Assembly: GCF_023805255.1 (NCBI RefSeq)
Contig: NZ_JAMSCK010000002.1
Location: forward strand, 372,001-436,000
Reading direction: 5' to 3'
Source of the DNA: Gramella jeungdoensis
GTDB taxonomy: Bacteria > Bacteroidota > Bacteroidia > Flavobacteriales > Flavobacteriaceae
DNA length: 64,000 bases
The position numbers and the translations under genes are program-made. The first letter of the stretch is position 1; every line of letters begins with the position of its first letter. Below, one piece after another: positions 33,821 to 42,923 of the stretch. The notes below the pieces were generated by a model. That model was not told where the DNA came from and did not search any database. It was given only the letters and a program-made list of their open reading frames with translations.

Positions 33821-36800
33821 ATGAAATATTACTTTTATCTTATTTATTTTCTCCCATTTTATCTCTTTTCCCAAAATGCAATATTATTAGAAACCAATTT
33901 GGCTAATAGCAGTACTCCGAATGATTTTGTGATGACTGACACAGGGTTTTACTTTTCGGCTCAAGATCCCGTATACGGTCGGGAATTGTTTTTTTCAGAC
34001 GGTACCGTTGAAGGTACAAGAATGGTGGTAGATATTTTTGAAGGCAATCGTAATGGCCATCAGAAGAATCATGGTATTTTAAACAATAAATTGCTTTTCA
34101 CAGGGAGTCCTAACTTTTCCTCTTCAAATAATTTATACATAACTGATGGGAGTGAAGAGGGTACTACTTTACTCGTTGAAGATATGCAAATACTTGAGTG
34201 GTTGGAGTATAATGGCAAAATCTATTTCAGCGGAAATTTTCAAAATACTGGATACAAACTTTGGGTCACAGATGGTACCGCTAATGGTACGCAACTTGTC
34301 ATTGATCTGAATTCTGAAAATGGTGGCTCGAATCCTAGTAATTTTAAGATTTTCCGGGAGAAAATTTTCTTCACTGCTAATACCGTAGAATTAGGAAGAG
34401 AAATTTGGTATAGTGATGGAACTGGCGAAGGGACTGAAATGCTAAAAGATATAGGTCAGAATGGGAATGGGGTTTTGGAATCTCCTTTGTATGTTTTTAA
34501 TAACGAGCTATATTTCATGGGTAAGGGTGCTAACAATTATTTTCAATTATTTAAAAGTGACGGTACTAGTGATGGTACGTATGAGTTGAAGACCATAAAC
34601 CAGAGAGATAATGCTACACATAAACTTCAGGGAGTGGTATTGAATGAAGGATTTTATTTCAAGGCTGATGATGGCCTCCACGGTACCGAATTATGGAAAA
34701 CTGACGGCTCGGAAGAAGGCACACAATTGGTAAAAGATATCTACGAAGGTTCGGGGTCTGGCTTACCTTACTCAGGCTACATGGGTGTCGATTTAATTGA
34801 ATTTAACGGAAAAATTTATTTTACCGGTAGTGATAACATACATGGAGATGAGTTATGGCAAACTGATGGCACAGCAGAAGGTACAAGTTTAGTAAAGGAC
34901 TTAAGCCCTGGTTCATTAGGCACCTGGCTTCCACAATTTTATAAAGTTGATGATAGATTATTTTTTGTTGCACAAGCCAGTGGGGAACCAGAATTTAGTT
35001 TATACGAAATAGACCAGAGCCATTCACAACCTGAAAGAATTAGTGAAGAGATAGTACCCTGGAATTACTCTGATGTAAACATAGAGGTAGTAGGTTTTGA
35101 ATCTAAATTTTACTATGTTACAAAAACCGAAAAATATGGAAATGAACTTTTTAGATATGATCCTGTAACAGGTAAATCTTCCCTGTTTAAAGATCTTAAC
35201 TCCAGATATCCAGGCTTTCCAATTGGTTTTGAATCAATAAATAACAACTTGTATTTTTCCGCTTCAAATCATTTGTTTTTAACTAACGGTTCTAAGGAAA
35301 ACCTGAGGAAGATTGATAAAGTTCGATCTTCATATTACCAGCGCCAATCAGAAAAGATTGAATTCGAAAAGATGAATAATGAATTATACTTTAATGGTTT
35401 ATCTGAAGGTTCTGGTATAGAACTCTGGAAAACTGATGGCACTCAAGGCGGGACGGTAATGGTTAAAGATATAAATCCCGGGCAGGAGAACAGCGTATAT
35501 GAAGAGTATTTCTATAATAACTTTAAAGCGGTAGATGGTAAGTTGTTTTTTCCGGCAGATGATGGTGAGCACGGATTGGAATTGTGGATAACTGAAGGGA
35601 CTGAGGAAACCACCAGAATGGTAAAAAATATCAATAGTGGCTCTTTAAATTCTTTTCCAAGCCAAATGGTCAATGTGGGGCAAACCGTCTACTTTAAGGC
35701 AAAAGACGAAAGTGGGCCGGGTTTATGGAAGACTGAGGGGACAACTGCGAGCACATCTAAAATAATTAACCTGCAAGATATTCGTTTAATGAGAGCTGTT
35801 AACGATAAGATTATTATGGCTGCAGACTATGATAATGGTCGAAATGAACATCATAATGACTTGGTAACTTCAGATGGAACCGCAGAAGGAACATCCCTTC
35901 TAATGTCCTTTCCAAACTATTTCGATACCCACGCCAGGTACTGGGCAAATAAAGGTGATTATATTTATTTTGTTCAGAGACACCCCAACACTTTGAAGCA
36001 TTCTATTTATAAGACAGATGGTACGGCAGAAGGGACGGTTTTGGTTTATAACGGGGATGATCATGAAAATAGCACTCCGGAAATAAATTGGTTGAAGGTT
36101 TGTGGGAATAGCCTGTATTTCGCGATCGAAACTATTAGTCCCTATTCGGGAGTCGAACTATGGAGATTGGATGATCAGGGAGAAGTTGAAAAAGTGAGTG
36201 TTGAATCAAATAACCTTAAAAGCACTTTGGAGGGGATTGAATGTTTTGATGAAAAACTATTTTTTGCAGATAATCTCCGGGCACATGAGTTATGGTTCCA
36301 TCAAGCCGGAAAAGCTACTACAGAAAGATTAGATTTTAAGGTAAATGGTAGTGTTCCGGATTCCGAATTTAAAATCTGGAATTTAACTTCAGCAGGGAAT
36401 GTTCTTTATTTAATTGCACACACAGATAGATATGGGCAAGAGTTATATTCACTGGCTTTTGGTGAATTAACCAGTCTTCCCGATGAGACTTCCAATGAGT
36501 CTGAAGAACAAGAGGTGGTGAATTATAATTTATTCAGCCTTCAGGTATTTGCCGAAAGTTGTGCGGGTAAAAATAATGGAAAACTTCAAATTAAGGCTAA
36601 TGAGACTGGGAGTTACCTGGCAGTATTTGATGGTCAGGAGATTGAATTTGATAACGAATTAAGCTTAGGGAGTTTAAGTCCTGGAGTATATAATATCTGT
36701 GTAAAATTCGGGAATGAATTTCAGTATTACCAATGCTATGAATTTACTATCGATGATGGGGTAAGTCTTCAGGGGGAGATTTCTGCAGTTCAGGAAAGAA

Positions 36801-37231
36801 ATAGTAAAGAGAATAAATTTTCGGTAATAATGAGCAACGGATTAGCACCCTATACTGTTAAATTAAATAATCAAGTGTTAGGTGTATATTACTCCAATGA
36901 ATTTGATCTGGGAATAAAGCAGTCTGGTGTTTTAGAAATAATCTCTAGTAAGGCCTGTGAGGGAACTTTAGAATTTCAAGTTAAAGCAGACAATAAAATT
37001 ATAGCCTATCCTAATCCCGTAGAGAATATTCTTAATTTGGTGCTGCCTCAAGAGGTTTCGACAAAATTAAAAATAGAAATTAACTCAAGTTCTGGCCAGT
37101 CGCTAGAAAATTATACCATTATGCCTAATTCAAACGCCATTGAATTAAATTTTGAGCATTTAAATCCTGGAATTTATTTTATAAAATTAAAAGGCGGGGT
37201 GAATGAAACAATTAAGTTTATAAAGAAATGA
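33821..37231 (+). CDS. ELWxxDGT-repeat secreted protein with T9SS sorting domain
   Basis: 1136 residues. Signal peptide (KYYFYLIYFLPFYLFSQ), then about a dozen beta-propeller-like repeats with the ELWKTDGT consensus (ELFFSDGT, LWVTDGT, EIWYSDGT, ELWKTDGS, ELWQTDGT, ELWITEGT, IYKTDGT and so on) to about residue 890. A linker and Ig-like part (890-1060) follow. The last ~75 residues are a type A type IX secretion sorting domain (IAYPNPVENILNLVLPQ ... LNPGIYFIKLKGG ... IKFIKK). It is therefore exported across the outer membrane and probably surface attached. The repeats are thought to be binding or adhesion modules. The lipoprotein gene that follows starts inside its stop (ATGA overlap), so the two are co-translated. 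Confidence 0.88.
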   Translation: MKYYFYLIYFLPFYLFSQNAILLETNLANSSTPNDFVMTDTGFYFSAQDPVYGRELFFSDGTVEGTRMVVDIFEGNRNGHQKNHGILNNKLLFTGSPNFSSSNNLYITDGSEEGTTLLVEDMQILEWLEYNGKIYFSGNFQNTGYKLWVTDGTANGTQLVIDLNSENGGSNPSNFKIFREKIFFTANTVELGREIWYSDGTGEGTEMLKDIGQNGNGVLESPLYVFNNELYFMGKGANNYFQLFKSDGTSDGTYELKTINQRDNATHKLQGVVLNEGFYFKADDGLHGTELWKTDGSEEGTQLVKDIYEGSGSGLPYSGYMGVDLIEFNGKIYFTGSDNIHGDELWQTDGTAEGTSLVKDLSPGSLGTWLPQFYKVDDRLFFVAQASGEPEFSLYEIDQSHSQPERISEEIVPWNYSDVNIEVVGFESKFYYVTKTEKYGNELFRYDPVTGKSSLFKDLNSRYPGFPIGFESINNNLYFSASNHLFLTNGSKENLRKIDKVRSSYYQRQSEKIEFEKMNNELYFNGLSEGSGIELWKTDGTQGGTVMVKDINPGQENSVYEEYFYNNFKAVDGKLFFPADDGEHGLELWITEGTEETTRMVKNINSGSLNSFPSQMVNVGQTVYFKAKDESGPGLWKTEGTTASTSKIINLQDIRLMRAVNDKIIMAADYDNGRNEHHNDLVTSDGTAEGTSLLMSFPNYFDTHARYWANKGDYIYFVQRHPNTLKHSIYKTDGTAEGTVLVYNGDDHENSTPEINWLKVCGNSLYFAIETISPYSGVELWRLDDQGEVEKVSVESNNLKSTLEGIECFDEKLFFADNLRAHELWFHQAGKATTERLDFKVNGSVPDSEFKIWNLTSAGNVLYLIAHTDRYGQELYSLAFGELTSLPDETSNESEEQEVVNYNLFSLQVFAESCAGKNNGKLQIKANETGSYLAVFDGQEIEFDNELSLGSLSPGVYNICVKFGNEFQYYQCYEFTIDDGVSLQGEISAVQERNSKENKFSVIMSNGLAPYTVKLNNQVLGVYYSNEFDLGIKQSGVLEIISSKACEGTLEFQVKADNKIIAYPNPVENILNLVLPQEVSTKLKIEINSSSGQSLENYTIMPNSNAIELNFEHLNPGIYFIKLKGGVNETIKFIKK

Positions 37232-37923
37232 GAGTAAAATTGACCTATACCATCATCGCATCTTTGTTAATATCTTGTAGCCCGTCTTCGACAGAAGATG
37301 ATACCGTTGTTGAAGAAGAATCAAATTTGCCACCTACAAGCCCCACATTAATTTCTCCTGTGAATAACCTGTTGTGTACAGATGAGGTATTAAACTTTGA
37401 ATGGAATATATCTTCAGATCCTGAAGATGATGCGATACAGTATGAGATTGAAATTGGCACAGATCAGCAGTTTTCAGATTTATATATGGAAAAATCTATT
37501 TCTGGCCAGAGTACAGAAGTGGAGTTGAATTCTTTTGAGAATTATTACTGGCGGGTTAGGGCAAAGGACATTAAAGGTAATGTAAGTGAATTTTCTGAAG
37601 TACGCACTCTGTCAACAGATGGAGAGGCTGAAACGAATCATCTTCCGGGTTCTCCGGAACTCATTTCGCCGGAGAATGGCACGAAAATAAGTGATAATGA
37701 TATAGAACTATCTTGGGATTGTACGGACCTGGATGATGATAGTTTAACTTTTGATCTTTATCTGGGGACTTCGGAAAATCCTGATATAAAAGAACAAAAT
37801 TTAGAAGGTTATTCAATTATTATCAGTTCACTACCTCCAAATACCTATTATTGGAAAGTAAACGCTAAAGATGGGAATGGCGGGATAGCTGAAGGACAAC
37901 TTTGGAACTTTGAAGTGGAATAA
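37228..37923 (+). CDS. Surface lipoprotein with two fibronectin-III-like domains
   Basis: 231 residues. Lipobox LLISCSPSS gives a lipidated Cys at about residue 17, followed by an acidic spacer typical of surface-exposed Bacteroidota lipoproteins. Two similar Fn3-like domains follow (about 35-130 and 135-231), each with LISPVNN.../LISPENG..., FEWNISSDPEDDAIQYEIEIG/LSWDCTDLDDDSLTFDLYLG and YYWRVRAKDIKGN/YYWKVNAKDGNGG. Such domains act as spacers or bind polymers. The 4-nt overlap with the ELWxxDGT gene suggests a shared surface function. Confidence 0.8.
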   Translation: MRVKLTYTIIASLLISCSPSSTEDDTVVEEESNLPPTSPTLISPVNNLLCTDEVLNFEWNISSDPEDDAIQYEIEIGTDQQFSDLYMEKSISGQSTEVELNSFENYYWRVRAKDIKGNVSEFSEVRTLSTDGEAETNHLPGSPELISPENGTKISDNDIELSWDCTDLDDDSLTFDLYLGTSENPDIKEQNLEGYSIIISSLPPNTYYWKVNAKDGNGGIAEGQLWNFEVE

Positions 37924-38070
37924 AAGCTTTTTTACATTTCTAGTGGTAATAGTTAATTTCCCATACGTGACAGATTCTCAAAAATTCTTTTTTGCTAATC
38001 ATCAATTATCATTTCCAGGTTGACCTCAGAAAATTCCCGCCATAAAACGTTAAATTTTTAACAGTATTGT

Positions 38071-38078
38071 TATATTTG
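38071..38078 (+). promoter_or_regulatory. -7 box TATATTTG
   Basis: Exact TAnnTTTG element 23 bp before the GTG start at 38102. Confidence 0.6.
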
Positions 38079-38101
38079 GTAGGCCAACCAAAATTTAAAC
38101 C

Positions 38102-38452
38102 GTGAACGACCAGAAGCTCACCCAAATGCTGCTGCATTTCAGAAAGACCAGTCTGCTTCCTGCCCTGGAAGCTGAAACCGATAAAAGGATATTCAGGGAA
38201 TTGCAGCGATATTATCTTGTAAGGCTTAACTCCAGGGGAGAATGGATCATTACCAGGAAGGGGGAGGAGGCCCTGAACATGGGTGTGAAAAAATTTATCA
38301 AGGCAGAGAAATTTGAAAATCAGCTTGCAAAAGAGGCTCCCCGTCTTAAAAGACAGAAGAATATTCTCATGTTGCTGGTTGCCCTTCTATTATGCTTTTT
38401 TGTATTCCTGGTGGTAAGCAGTCCCCAAACTCTTATTGGCCTTCTGGATTAA
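38102..38452 (+). CDS. Small winged-helix-like protein with C-terminal membrane anchor
   Basis: 116 residues, GTG start chosen because a perfect -7 box lies just upstream and the fold starts at once. Residues 1-65 look like a winged helix (LTQMLLHFRKTSLLP..., RELQRYYLVRLNSRGEWIITRKGEEALNMG). A charged helix (66-85) leads to one membrane segment (NILMLLVALLLCFFVFLVVSS) and a seven-residue tail. It is paralogous in architecture to the gene at 44186, which also starts with GTG. A membrane-tethered DNA-binding or sensor protein is possible; no family recognised. A MITE-like palindrome follows. Confidence 0.65.
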   Translation: MNDQKLTQMLLHFRKTSLLPALEAETDKRIFRELQRYYLVRLNSRGEWIITRKGEEALNMGVKKFIKAEKFENQLAKEAPRLKRQKNILMLLVALLLCFFVFLVVSSPQTLIGLLD

Positions 38453-38474
38453 GTGATACCGGGTTTGTCATAAC

Positions 38475-38603
38475 AAGAGGCTGTCTAAAAAGTCTTGTGC
38501 CTGTCATTGCGAGGCACGAAGCAATCTCATGATGGTAACCAAAAGGCAGATTACTTCGCTTTGCTCGCAATGACGTCTGGAATTACTTTTTATCCAGCCT
38601 CTT
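38475..38603. repeat. MITE-like palindromic repeat, copy 1
   Basis: 129 bp with inverted ends AAGAGGCTGTCTAAAAAGT and ACTTTTTATCCAGCCTCTT and an inner pair GTCATTGCGAGGCACGAAGCAATCT / AGATTACTTCG...GCAATGAC (given as segments). Starts 22 bp after the stop of the winged-helix gene. No coding capacity. Related copies lie at 43381-43515 and 56173-56308. Confidence 0.75.
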
Positions 38604-38927
38604 TATTATTGGTGATGAATTGATGACTAATGATGAATGACCCTATTCCGAGTTTTAATTTGGTTGCACAAATTCCTTTTCATAAAACTGAAGTTGCTAA
38701 CCGTAACAACAGCTTAACATTCCAGTTTATAAGGTTCAAATAAAATAATCGAAGCAATTTATTTCGGGGAGTTGCTCGCAAAATACCAGCTAGAAGGGTT
38801 TTGGAGGTATCTTATTCTAATTGGTTAATATCGAAATCAAAAATAGGGACTCTCTGGGAATAAGTCTTGTATAAATGCGACATTGTTCACTGATAATCAA
38901 ACACTTATGCGTGCATAAGTATTGCTT
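38604..38927. other. Intergenic with 18-bp palindrome
   Basis: 324 bp without a gene. ACTTATGC-GT-GCATAAGT (38903-38920) is a perfect inverted repeat just past the 3' end of the AraC gene. It could be an operator or chance; no T run follows to make it a terminator. Confidence 0.4.
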
Positions 38928-39746
38928 TTATCGATTCAGCAGGTAATTGATATAGTCCATATCTAAAGTTACAATACTATTAGGGGATACCTTTAAATAC
39001 TCTTTTACATAACGAGACATATGGGATTGGTCAAAATACCCGGTTTGGCTGGCAAGCTGTGACCAGGTAGTCTCCGGATTGTGTTCCAGGAAGTTGATAA
39101 GACATTTAAACCGGTAGATCTTTATATAAACCTTAGGAGACAGGCCTATCTTTTTCCGGAAGTGACGCTCAAGGCTTTTCCTGGGGTAATAAAAGCTTTC
39201 CAGGATTTCTGTAATATTTACATTCCCTTGTTTTTCATGTATATAATCCAGTACCTTTTCTAATTTCTTATCCTCCTCCCTGTGGGTGATATGTTTTCTG
39301 AAAAAATCGTTGAGTATATTTATTTGCTGTTGATTATCTGGCTGCGCTTTCAGGTTATTCCATAGAAGATCAGCTTCTTCCGGGCCCAGGAATTCAGTTA
39401 AGGCTTTGGAACTATTGGTGAGTTGTGAAAGATCATTCCCAAAAAACCGGTGCATTCCCATAGCTTTAAAGAAGACCATAATAGATTTGACTTCTCCTAC
39501 CAGTTCGCCATATACGGGAGCCGTAACCTGCCCCCCTGCCACCGCATTTGCCGTAAAAAAATCCCTGTCTTCGATCCTGGCGATCACCGTGCCTTTATTT
39601 TTACCTATGTTGATTATAAAACCGCTCATTGCCAAAGGCGGCGAGAAATAGGTTTCAGTTTGGCCGTCAGGGATCTCCAGAATCCCGTAGGACGCAATAA
39701 ATTCCTGAAGATCAGTTGGTGGTGTAAAAGCTAAGGGTCTTTTCAT
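38928..39746 (-). CDS. AraC-family transcriptional regulator
   Basis: 272 residues. The C-terminal ~100 residues are the double-HTH AraC domain: NITEILESFYYPRKSLERHFRKKIGLSPKVYIKIYRFKCLINFL and TWSQLASQTGYFDQSHMSRYVKEYLKVSPNS. The N-terminal part (PLAMSGFIINIGKNKGT..., VAGGQVTAPVYGELVGEVKSIMVFFKAMGMHRFFG) matches the DUF6597-type sensor domain of Bacteroidota regulators. The effector is unknown. It stands alone, so its targets are probably elsewhere or itself. Confidence 0.85.
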   Translation of the reverse strand: MKRPLAFTPPTDLQEFIASYGILEIPDGQTETYFSPPLAMSGFIINIGKNKGTVIARIEDRDFFTANAVAGGQVTAPVYGELVGEVKSIMVFFKAMGMHRFFGNDLSQLTNSSKALTEFLGPEEADLLWNNLKAQPDNQQQINILNDFFRKHITHREEDKKLEKVLDYIHEKQGNVNITEILESFYYPRKSLERHFRKKIGLSPKVYIKIYRFKCLINFLEHNPETTWSQLASQTGYFDQSHMSRYVKEYLKVSPNSIVTLDMDYINYLLNR

Positions 39747-39893
39747 AGTATAATTTAAGCATAATCAGGATAACTCTTATTAAGATCTTCAAATTAATCT
39801 GGCTTATTATTCTTGTATAAATTGCCAGGAATGTATGGGAAGGAGGTTTTGGAACTTTAGGCTAATAGCCGTCACTTTTACAGAACCTTATGA

Positions 39894-39928
39894 AAAAATC
39901 ATCCCGTGCTATGGTCACGGGATGATTT
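39894..39928 (-). terminator. Terminator of the universal stress protein gene
   Basis: AAATCATCCCGTG and CACGGGATGATTT form a 13-bp stem with a 7-nt loop. On the minus strand the stem is followed by a T run, placed 25 bp beyond the stop at 39953. Confidence 0.8.
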
Positions 39929-39952
39929 GAATGCTTCCGGTTTTTTGGCCGA

Positions 39953-40807
39953 CTAGGATTTTTCCGGAAGTATAAGAAATGGAAATGAAAGATGCCTGTC
40001 TATATTCTCTACCACGGGTTCGCGGAAGATGCTTTCGGTAAAACCGTGTTTATAGTAGATCATACTTAACAGGTCCATATTATTGTTCTTTACGAATTCG
40101 GCAAGGGTACGCGAGATCTCTATATGAGTAAAGGAATACTCAAGATGTACAGGAACTTCTTCAAAATAAGATTTCAGCTCATTGAAATTTTTCCACTGTT
40201 CCTTGCTAAGGCTCCCCTCTTCACCGTCATAGACCACGGTGATCCTGGAACCAAGGCTTTTCGCTAACTGCCTTAAAAAACTGAAACTGCTCTCTTCAAA
40301 CTTTCTGCTAAGATCGCTCGCGAAAGCGATATTCACGGGAGGAGTATAATCCAGTTCTCTCGGGATCACCAGGATTGGCCGGGAGATAGCCCTTTCAATC
40401 AGTTTGGTGGTATGGGTGCCATAAATACTTTGCAGCGTTCCCCTGTGTTTTTTAGTGCCCATGATCACCAGGTCTATATCCCTTTCTTTTATGAGGTTCT
40501 CTATGCCCTTTATGAGTTTCTGTTCAGAGCTTATGATCTCAAACCTTTCCTGGCCTAATTCTGAATCACGGATTATTTTATGAAGAGTTTCAGTGCAGCC
40601 TACCTGTGAACTTATCTTTAGCAGAGGTGCTTTCTTAAACTCCTCTTCATTCACGATGCTGTATACCGAAGTATGGATCTCGTCCCCATAGAAATTGGCG
40701 ATATGAAATGTCGCGTCTTCCTCCTTAAAAAGTTGGGTAGCGTAATAAAGAGCGCAGTAGGCCTCTTTGGAAAAGTCGGTCGCAATAAGGATATTTTTCA
40801 TGATCAA
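39953..40807 (-). CDS. Tandem universal stress protein (UspA family)
   Basis: 284 residues, two Usp domains. Domain 1 (about 1-150) opens with KNILIATDFSKEAYCALYYATQLF and ends with DIDLVIMGTKKHRGTLQSIYGTHTTKLIERAISRPILVIP, an ATP-binding G-x2-G-x9-G(S/T)-like loop. Domain 2 (about 155-284; VNIAFASDLSRKFEESSFSFLRQLAKSL ... MDLLSMIYYKHGFTESIF) keeps the fold but lacks a clear nucleotide loop. Cytoplasmic stress-survival role. Start could be Met-1 or Met-3 (MIMKN); Met-3 fits the family better. Confidence 0.88.
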   Translation of the reverse strand: MIMKNILIATDFSKEAYCALYYATQLFKEEDATFHIANFYGDEIHTSVYSIVNEEEFKKAPLLKISSQVGCTETLHKIIRDSELGQERFEIISSEQKLIKGIENLIKERDIDLVIMGTKKHRGTLQSIYGTHTTKLIERAISRPILVIPRELDYTPPVNIAFASDLSRKFEESSFSFLRQLAKSLGSRITVVYDGEEGSLSKEQWKNFNELKSYFEEVPVHLEYSFTHIEISRTLAEFVKNNNMDLLSMIYYKHGFTESIFREPVVENIDRHLSFPFLILPEKS

Positions 40808-41019
40808 AAAGCTTAAAAAAATTAAAACTCTTCAATGATTTTCATTTTCAGCAACAAAATTAGTAGTGAAGCTCCTTTTAAAAAATGATGTTTATCATAA
40901 TATTCCAGATAAATAAGGTGCAGGAAGGAGTAAAGGCCAAAAAATGAAGGTGATAATCCGATTTGTTTTAATCATTTGAAAATTAGAACTTTAAAAAGTC
41001 TGACCAATACTTTTTAAAT

Positions 41020-41439
41020 ATGAAAATGATCGTTTGTTCCCTGATGTTACTTTTAAGTTTGAGTGTTTATTCACAGAGCCGAACCACGCAAGATGTTTAC
41101 AGGCATCACGAAGAAGCCCTTCTGAATAAGAATAAGACTGAAATTATGAAGGATTATGATGAGAATTCTGTAATGATTACCCCGGATGGTAAGGTGTATA
41201 AAGGATTGGAAGAGATTAGTAAAACCTTTGATTATGCCTTTGCTGAGTTCTTCCCGCAAAAAATAGAGATGCAAAAATTACATGAGGTGATTAAAGAGGA
41301 AGTTGTTTTTCTTGTGTATAAAATAATCGATGGAACTTCGGGTGAGGTAGTAACGCCATATGCCGTGGATACATTTGTTATCGAAGCCGGAAAGATAAGA
41401 TATCAAACGATTGCCAGCCAGATGCCTGAAGTGGATTAA
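41020..41439 (+). CDS. Exported SnoaL/DUF4440-like (NTF2-fold) protein
   Basis: 139 residues. Signal peptide KMIVCSLMLLLSLSVYSQ. The mature part looks like a small NTF2-like cone fold: TTQDVYRHHEEALLNKNKTEIMKDYDENSVMITPDGKVYKGLEEI, then FPQKIEMQKLHEVIKEEVVFLVYKII and TPYAVDTFVIEAGKIRYQTIAS. Members of this superfamily bind small ligands or act as isomerases; here no catalytic residue is evident. Probably periplasmic. Lies divergent from the Usp gene. Confidence 0.75.
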   Translation: MKMIVCSLMLLLSLSVYSQSRTTQDVYRHHEEALLNKNKTEIMKDYDENSVMITPDGKVYKGLEEISKTFDYAFAEFFPQKIEMQKLHEVIKEEVVFLVYKIIDGTSGEVVTPYAVDTFVIEAGKIRYQTIASQMPEVD

Positions 41440-41475
41440 GATCATTTTTTAGTTACTGGAAGAATTTTACTCATG

Positions 41476-42228
41476 TCAGTTTTTCTGGTCTTCCTTCTTT
41501 TTGTTTTGTTCGCTTACAGCATCGTCATGCTCTTCATCACCGCTGGCTCCTTTTTTACGCTCTTCAAGGTTTTTTAAACCCGAACTTTCACCATAAAGAA
41601 TGAGAATATCATCAACTCTTACCATGGTTTTTCCATAGGGAGCTCCTATATATTCTCCATCGGCTCTTTTGATTCCCAGAATAAGCACTCCTTCTTTATC
41701 TAACTGAAGTTCCTTTAGGGATTTCTGGTTCACCCAGTCTCCTTCTTCTACCTTTAATTCTGAAACACGGTAGTCACCTTCCAGGTTTAAAAGGCTGTAA
41801 TAATCCTTTACATCCAGGTAGGTGTATTTTTTCAGAAGCTTTTCTATAAAACGGGAAAGTCTGCGATCTACAAAATCGCTGTAGGCCAGAAATATGAGAA
41901 GCCCGAACCCGGCCGCCAGCACCAGCATTTCAACCGAAAAGAAACCGGTTTCCTGCAGCGACAGAAAACTGAAGATTACAGAGGAAATAGTAGTAATCAC
42001 CCCGGCATTCCCGGTAAAGATAAGGAAGGTAAGGATCTTCCTGCGAACCGGGTCCTTTACCATGAGTTCAGATTCCTTGGTGGTAAAACCTACACCCAGA
42101 TATGCTGAACGTGCCTGGAATTTGGCAACCTCCTTGGAAAGCCCTGTATGTACAAAGGCAATGGTTCCAATTCTGGTAATAAGCAGGGAAATTGAAATGA
42201 TGATGAGTAATGAGATTACCGCAGCCAT
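41476..42228 (-). CDS. Membrane protein with TrkA-C (RCK_C) domain
   Basis: 250 residues. Three hydrophobic segments in the first ~120 residues: AAVISLLIIISISLLITRIG, ILTFLIFTGNAGVITTISSVIFSFL and EMLVLAAGFGLLIFLAYS. Between them is FQARSAYLGVGFTTKESELMV, which resembles the pore/filter loop of Trk/Ktr transporters in reduced form. Residues about 155-225 are an RCK C-terminal domain (YRVSELKVEEGDWVNQKSLKELQLDKEGVLILGIKRADGEYIGAPYGKTMVRVDDILILYG). The tail is highly charged. Likely a ligand-regulated transport or channel-like protein; ion unknown. Confidence 0.75.
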   Translation of the reverse strand: MAAVISLLIIISISLLITRIGTIAFVHTGLSKEVAKFQARSAYLGVGFTTKESELMVKDPVRRKILTFLIFTGNAGVITTISSVIFSFLSLQETGFFSVEMLVLAAGFGLLIFLAYSDFVDRRLSRFIEKLLKKYTYLDVKDYYSLLNLEGDYRVSELKVEEGDWVNQKSLKELQLDKEGVLILGIKRADGEYIGAPYGKTMVRVDDILILYGESSGLKNLEERKKGASGDEEHDDAVSEQNKKKEDQKN

Positions 42229-42474
42229 GATCTTAATTTTTCCTGATTCTCTTTTTTAATTTAATCATTTTTTGGGAATCAGCGATCAGGGCTAAGGCAC
42301 CACATTTCGTAATGCCATTTCGGGTTGAAAATAGTGGTCTGATACTTTCATTTATAGGTTTTTATATGCTTGAAACTATACAGGGGTTTTTTCCTAATTA
42401 AAGTATTTGTTTTAAATAACTGCTTTTCAGTAGTTTAATATAACTAACCAAAAAATGGAATTATGTAATATTTA
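42229..42474. other. Intergenic, divergent region
   Basis: 246 bp between divergent genes; no further gene or clear hairpin seen. Confidence 0.3.
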
Positions 42475-42831
42475 TTGTTTGGGTTGTTCTTATCCATGTC
42501 TTTTGGCATGACTGCCCAGAATCTTTCTGAAGACTCCGAAAAACTAAAAGCAGATCAACCTGAAATATACGAATCTATTGAGAAATATGCTTCCTCCAAG
42601 TGGTGGAACGATCCTTCAAAGAAAATTAATGAGATCAACCAGCAGGCTGAAGCATTCAGCGAACTGTGTCAGCTGGTAAAAAGGGGTTTTTCCAGGAACA
42701 GGTATTGTCTGGAAGCATTAAAGCAAAGAACAGAAGACGGAAAAAATATGAGCTTTAAAGAGGCCTCTGTTAACTGGAAAGAAGTGTTACTGGAGGCGAG
42801 ACAACAGGTAGAAGTAAAGACGGCGTATTAA
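42475..42831 (+). CDS. Small exported hypothetical protein with unusual start
   Basis: 118 codons from a TTG. The first residues (FGLFLSMSFGMTAQ) are the hydrophobic core and cleavage end of a signal peptide, but the usual Met-Lys start is missing. The in-frame ATG four codons upstream (42463) is followed at once by TAA. ATGs at 42496 or 42508 would leave too little signal peptide. Either TTG is used or the start region carries a recent mutation. The mature part (about 100 residues, helical, SSKWWNDPSKKINEINQQAEAFSELCQLVKRG) is unrecognised. Confidence 0.5.
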   Translation: MFGLFLSMSFGMTAQNLSEDSEKLKADQPEIYESIEKYASSKWWNDPSKKINEINQQAEAFSELCQLVKRGFSRNRYCLEALKQRTEDGKNMSFKEASVNWKEVLLEARQQVEVKTAY

Positions 42832-42923
42832 GCCATTCCTTCTTTAGTTAATTTCTTCACAAAGAAATTCCGGGAATCTGATTTTTAGCTTATTTAGATG
42901 CGTTTTTCTAAACCATAAATTAA

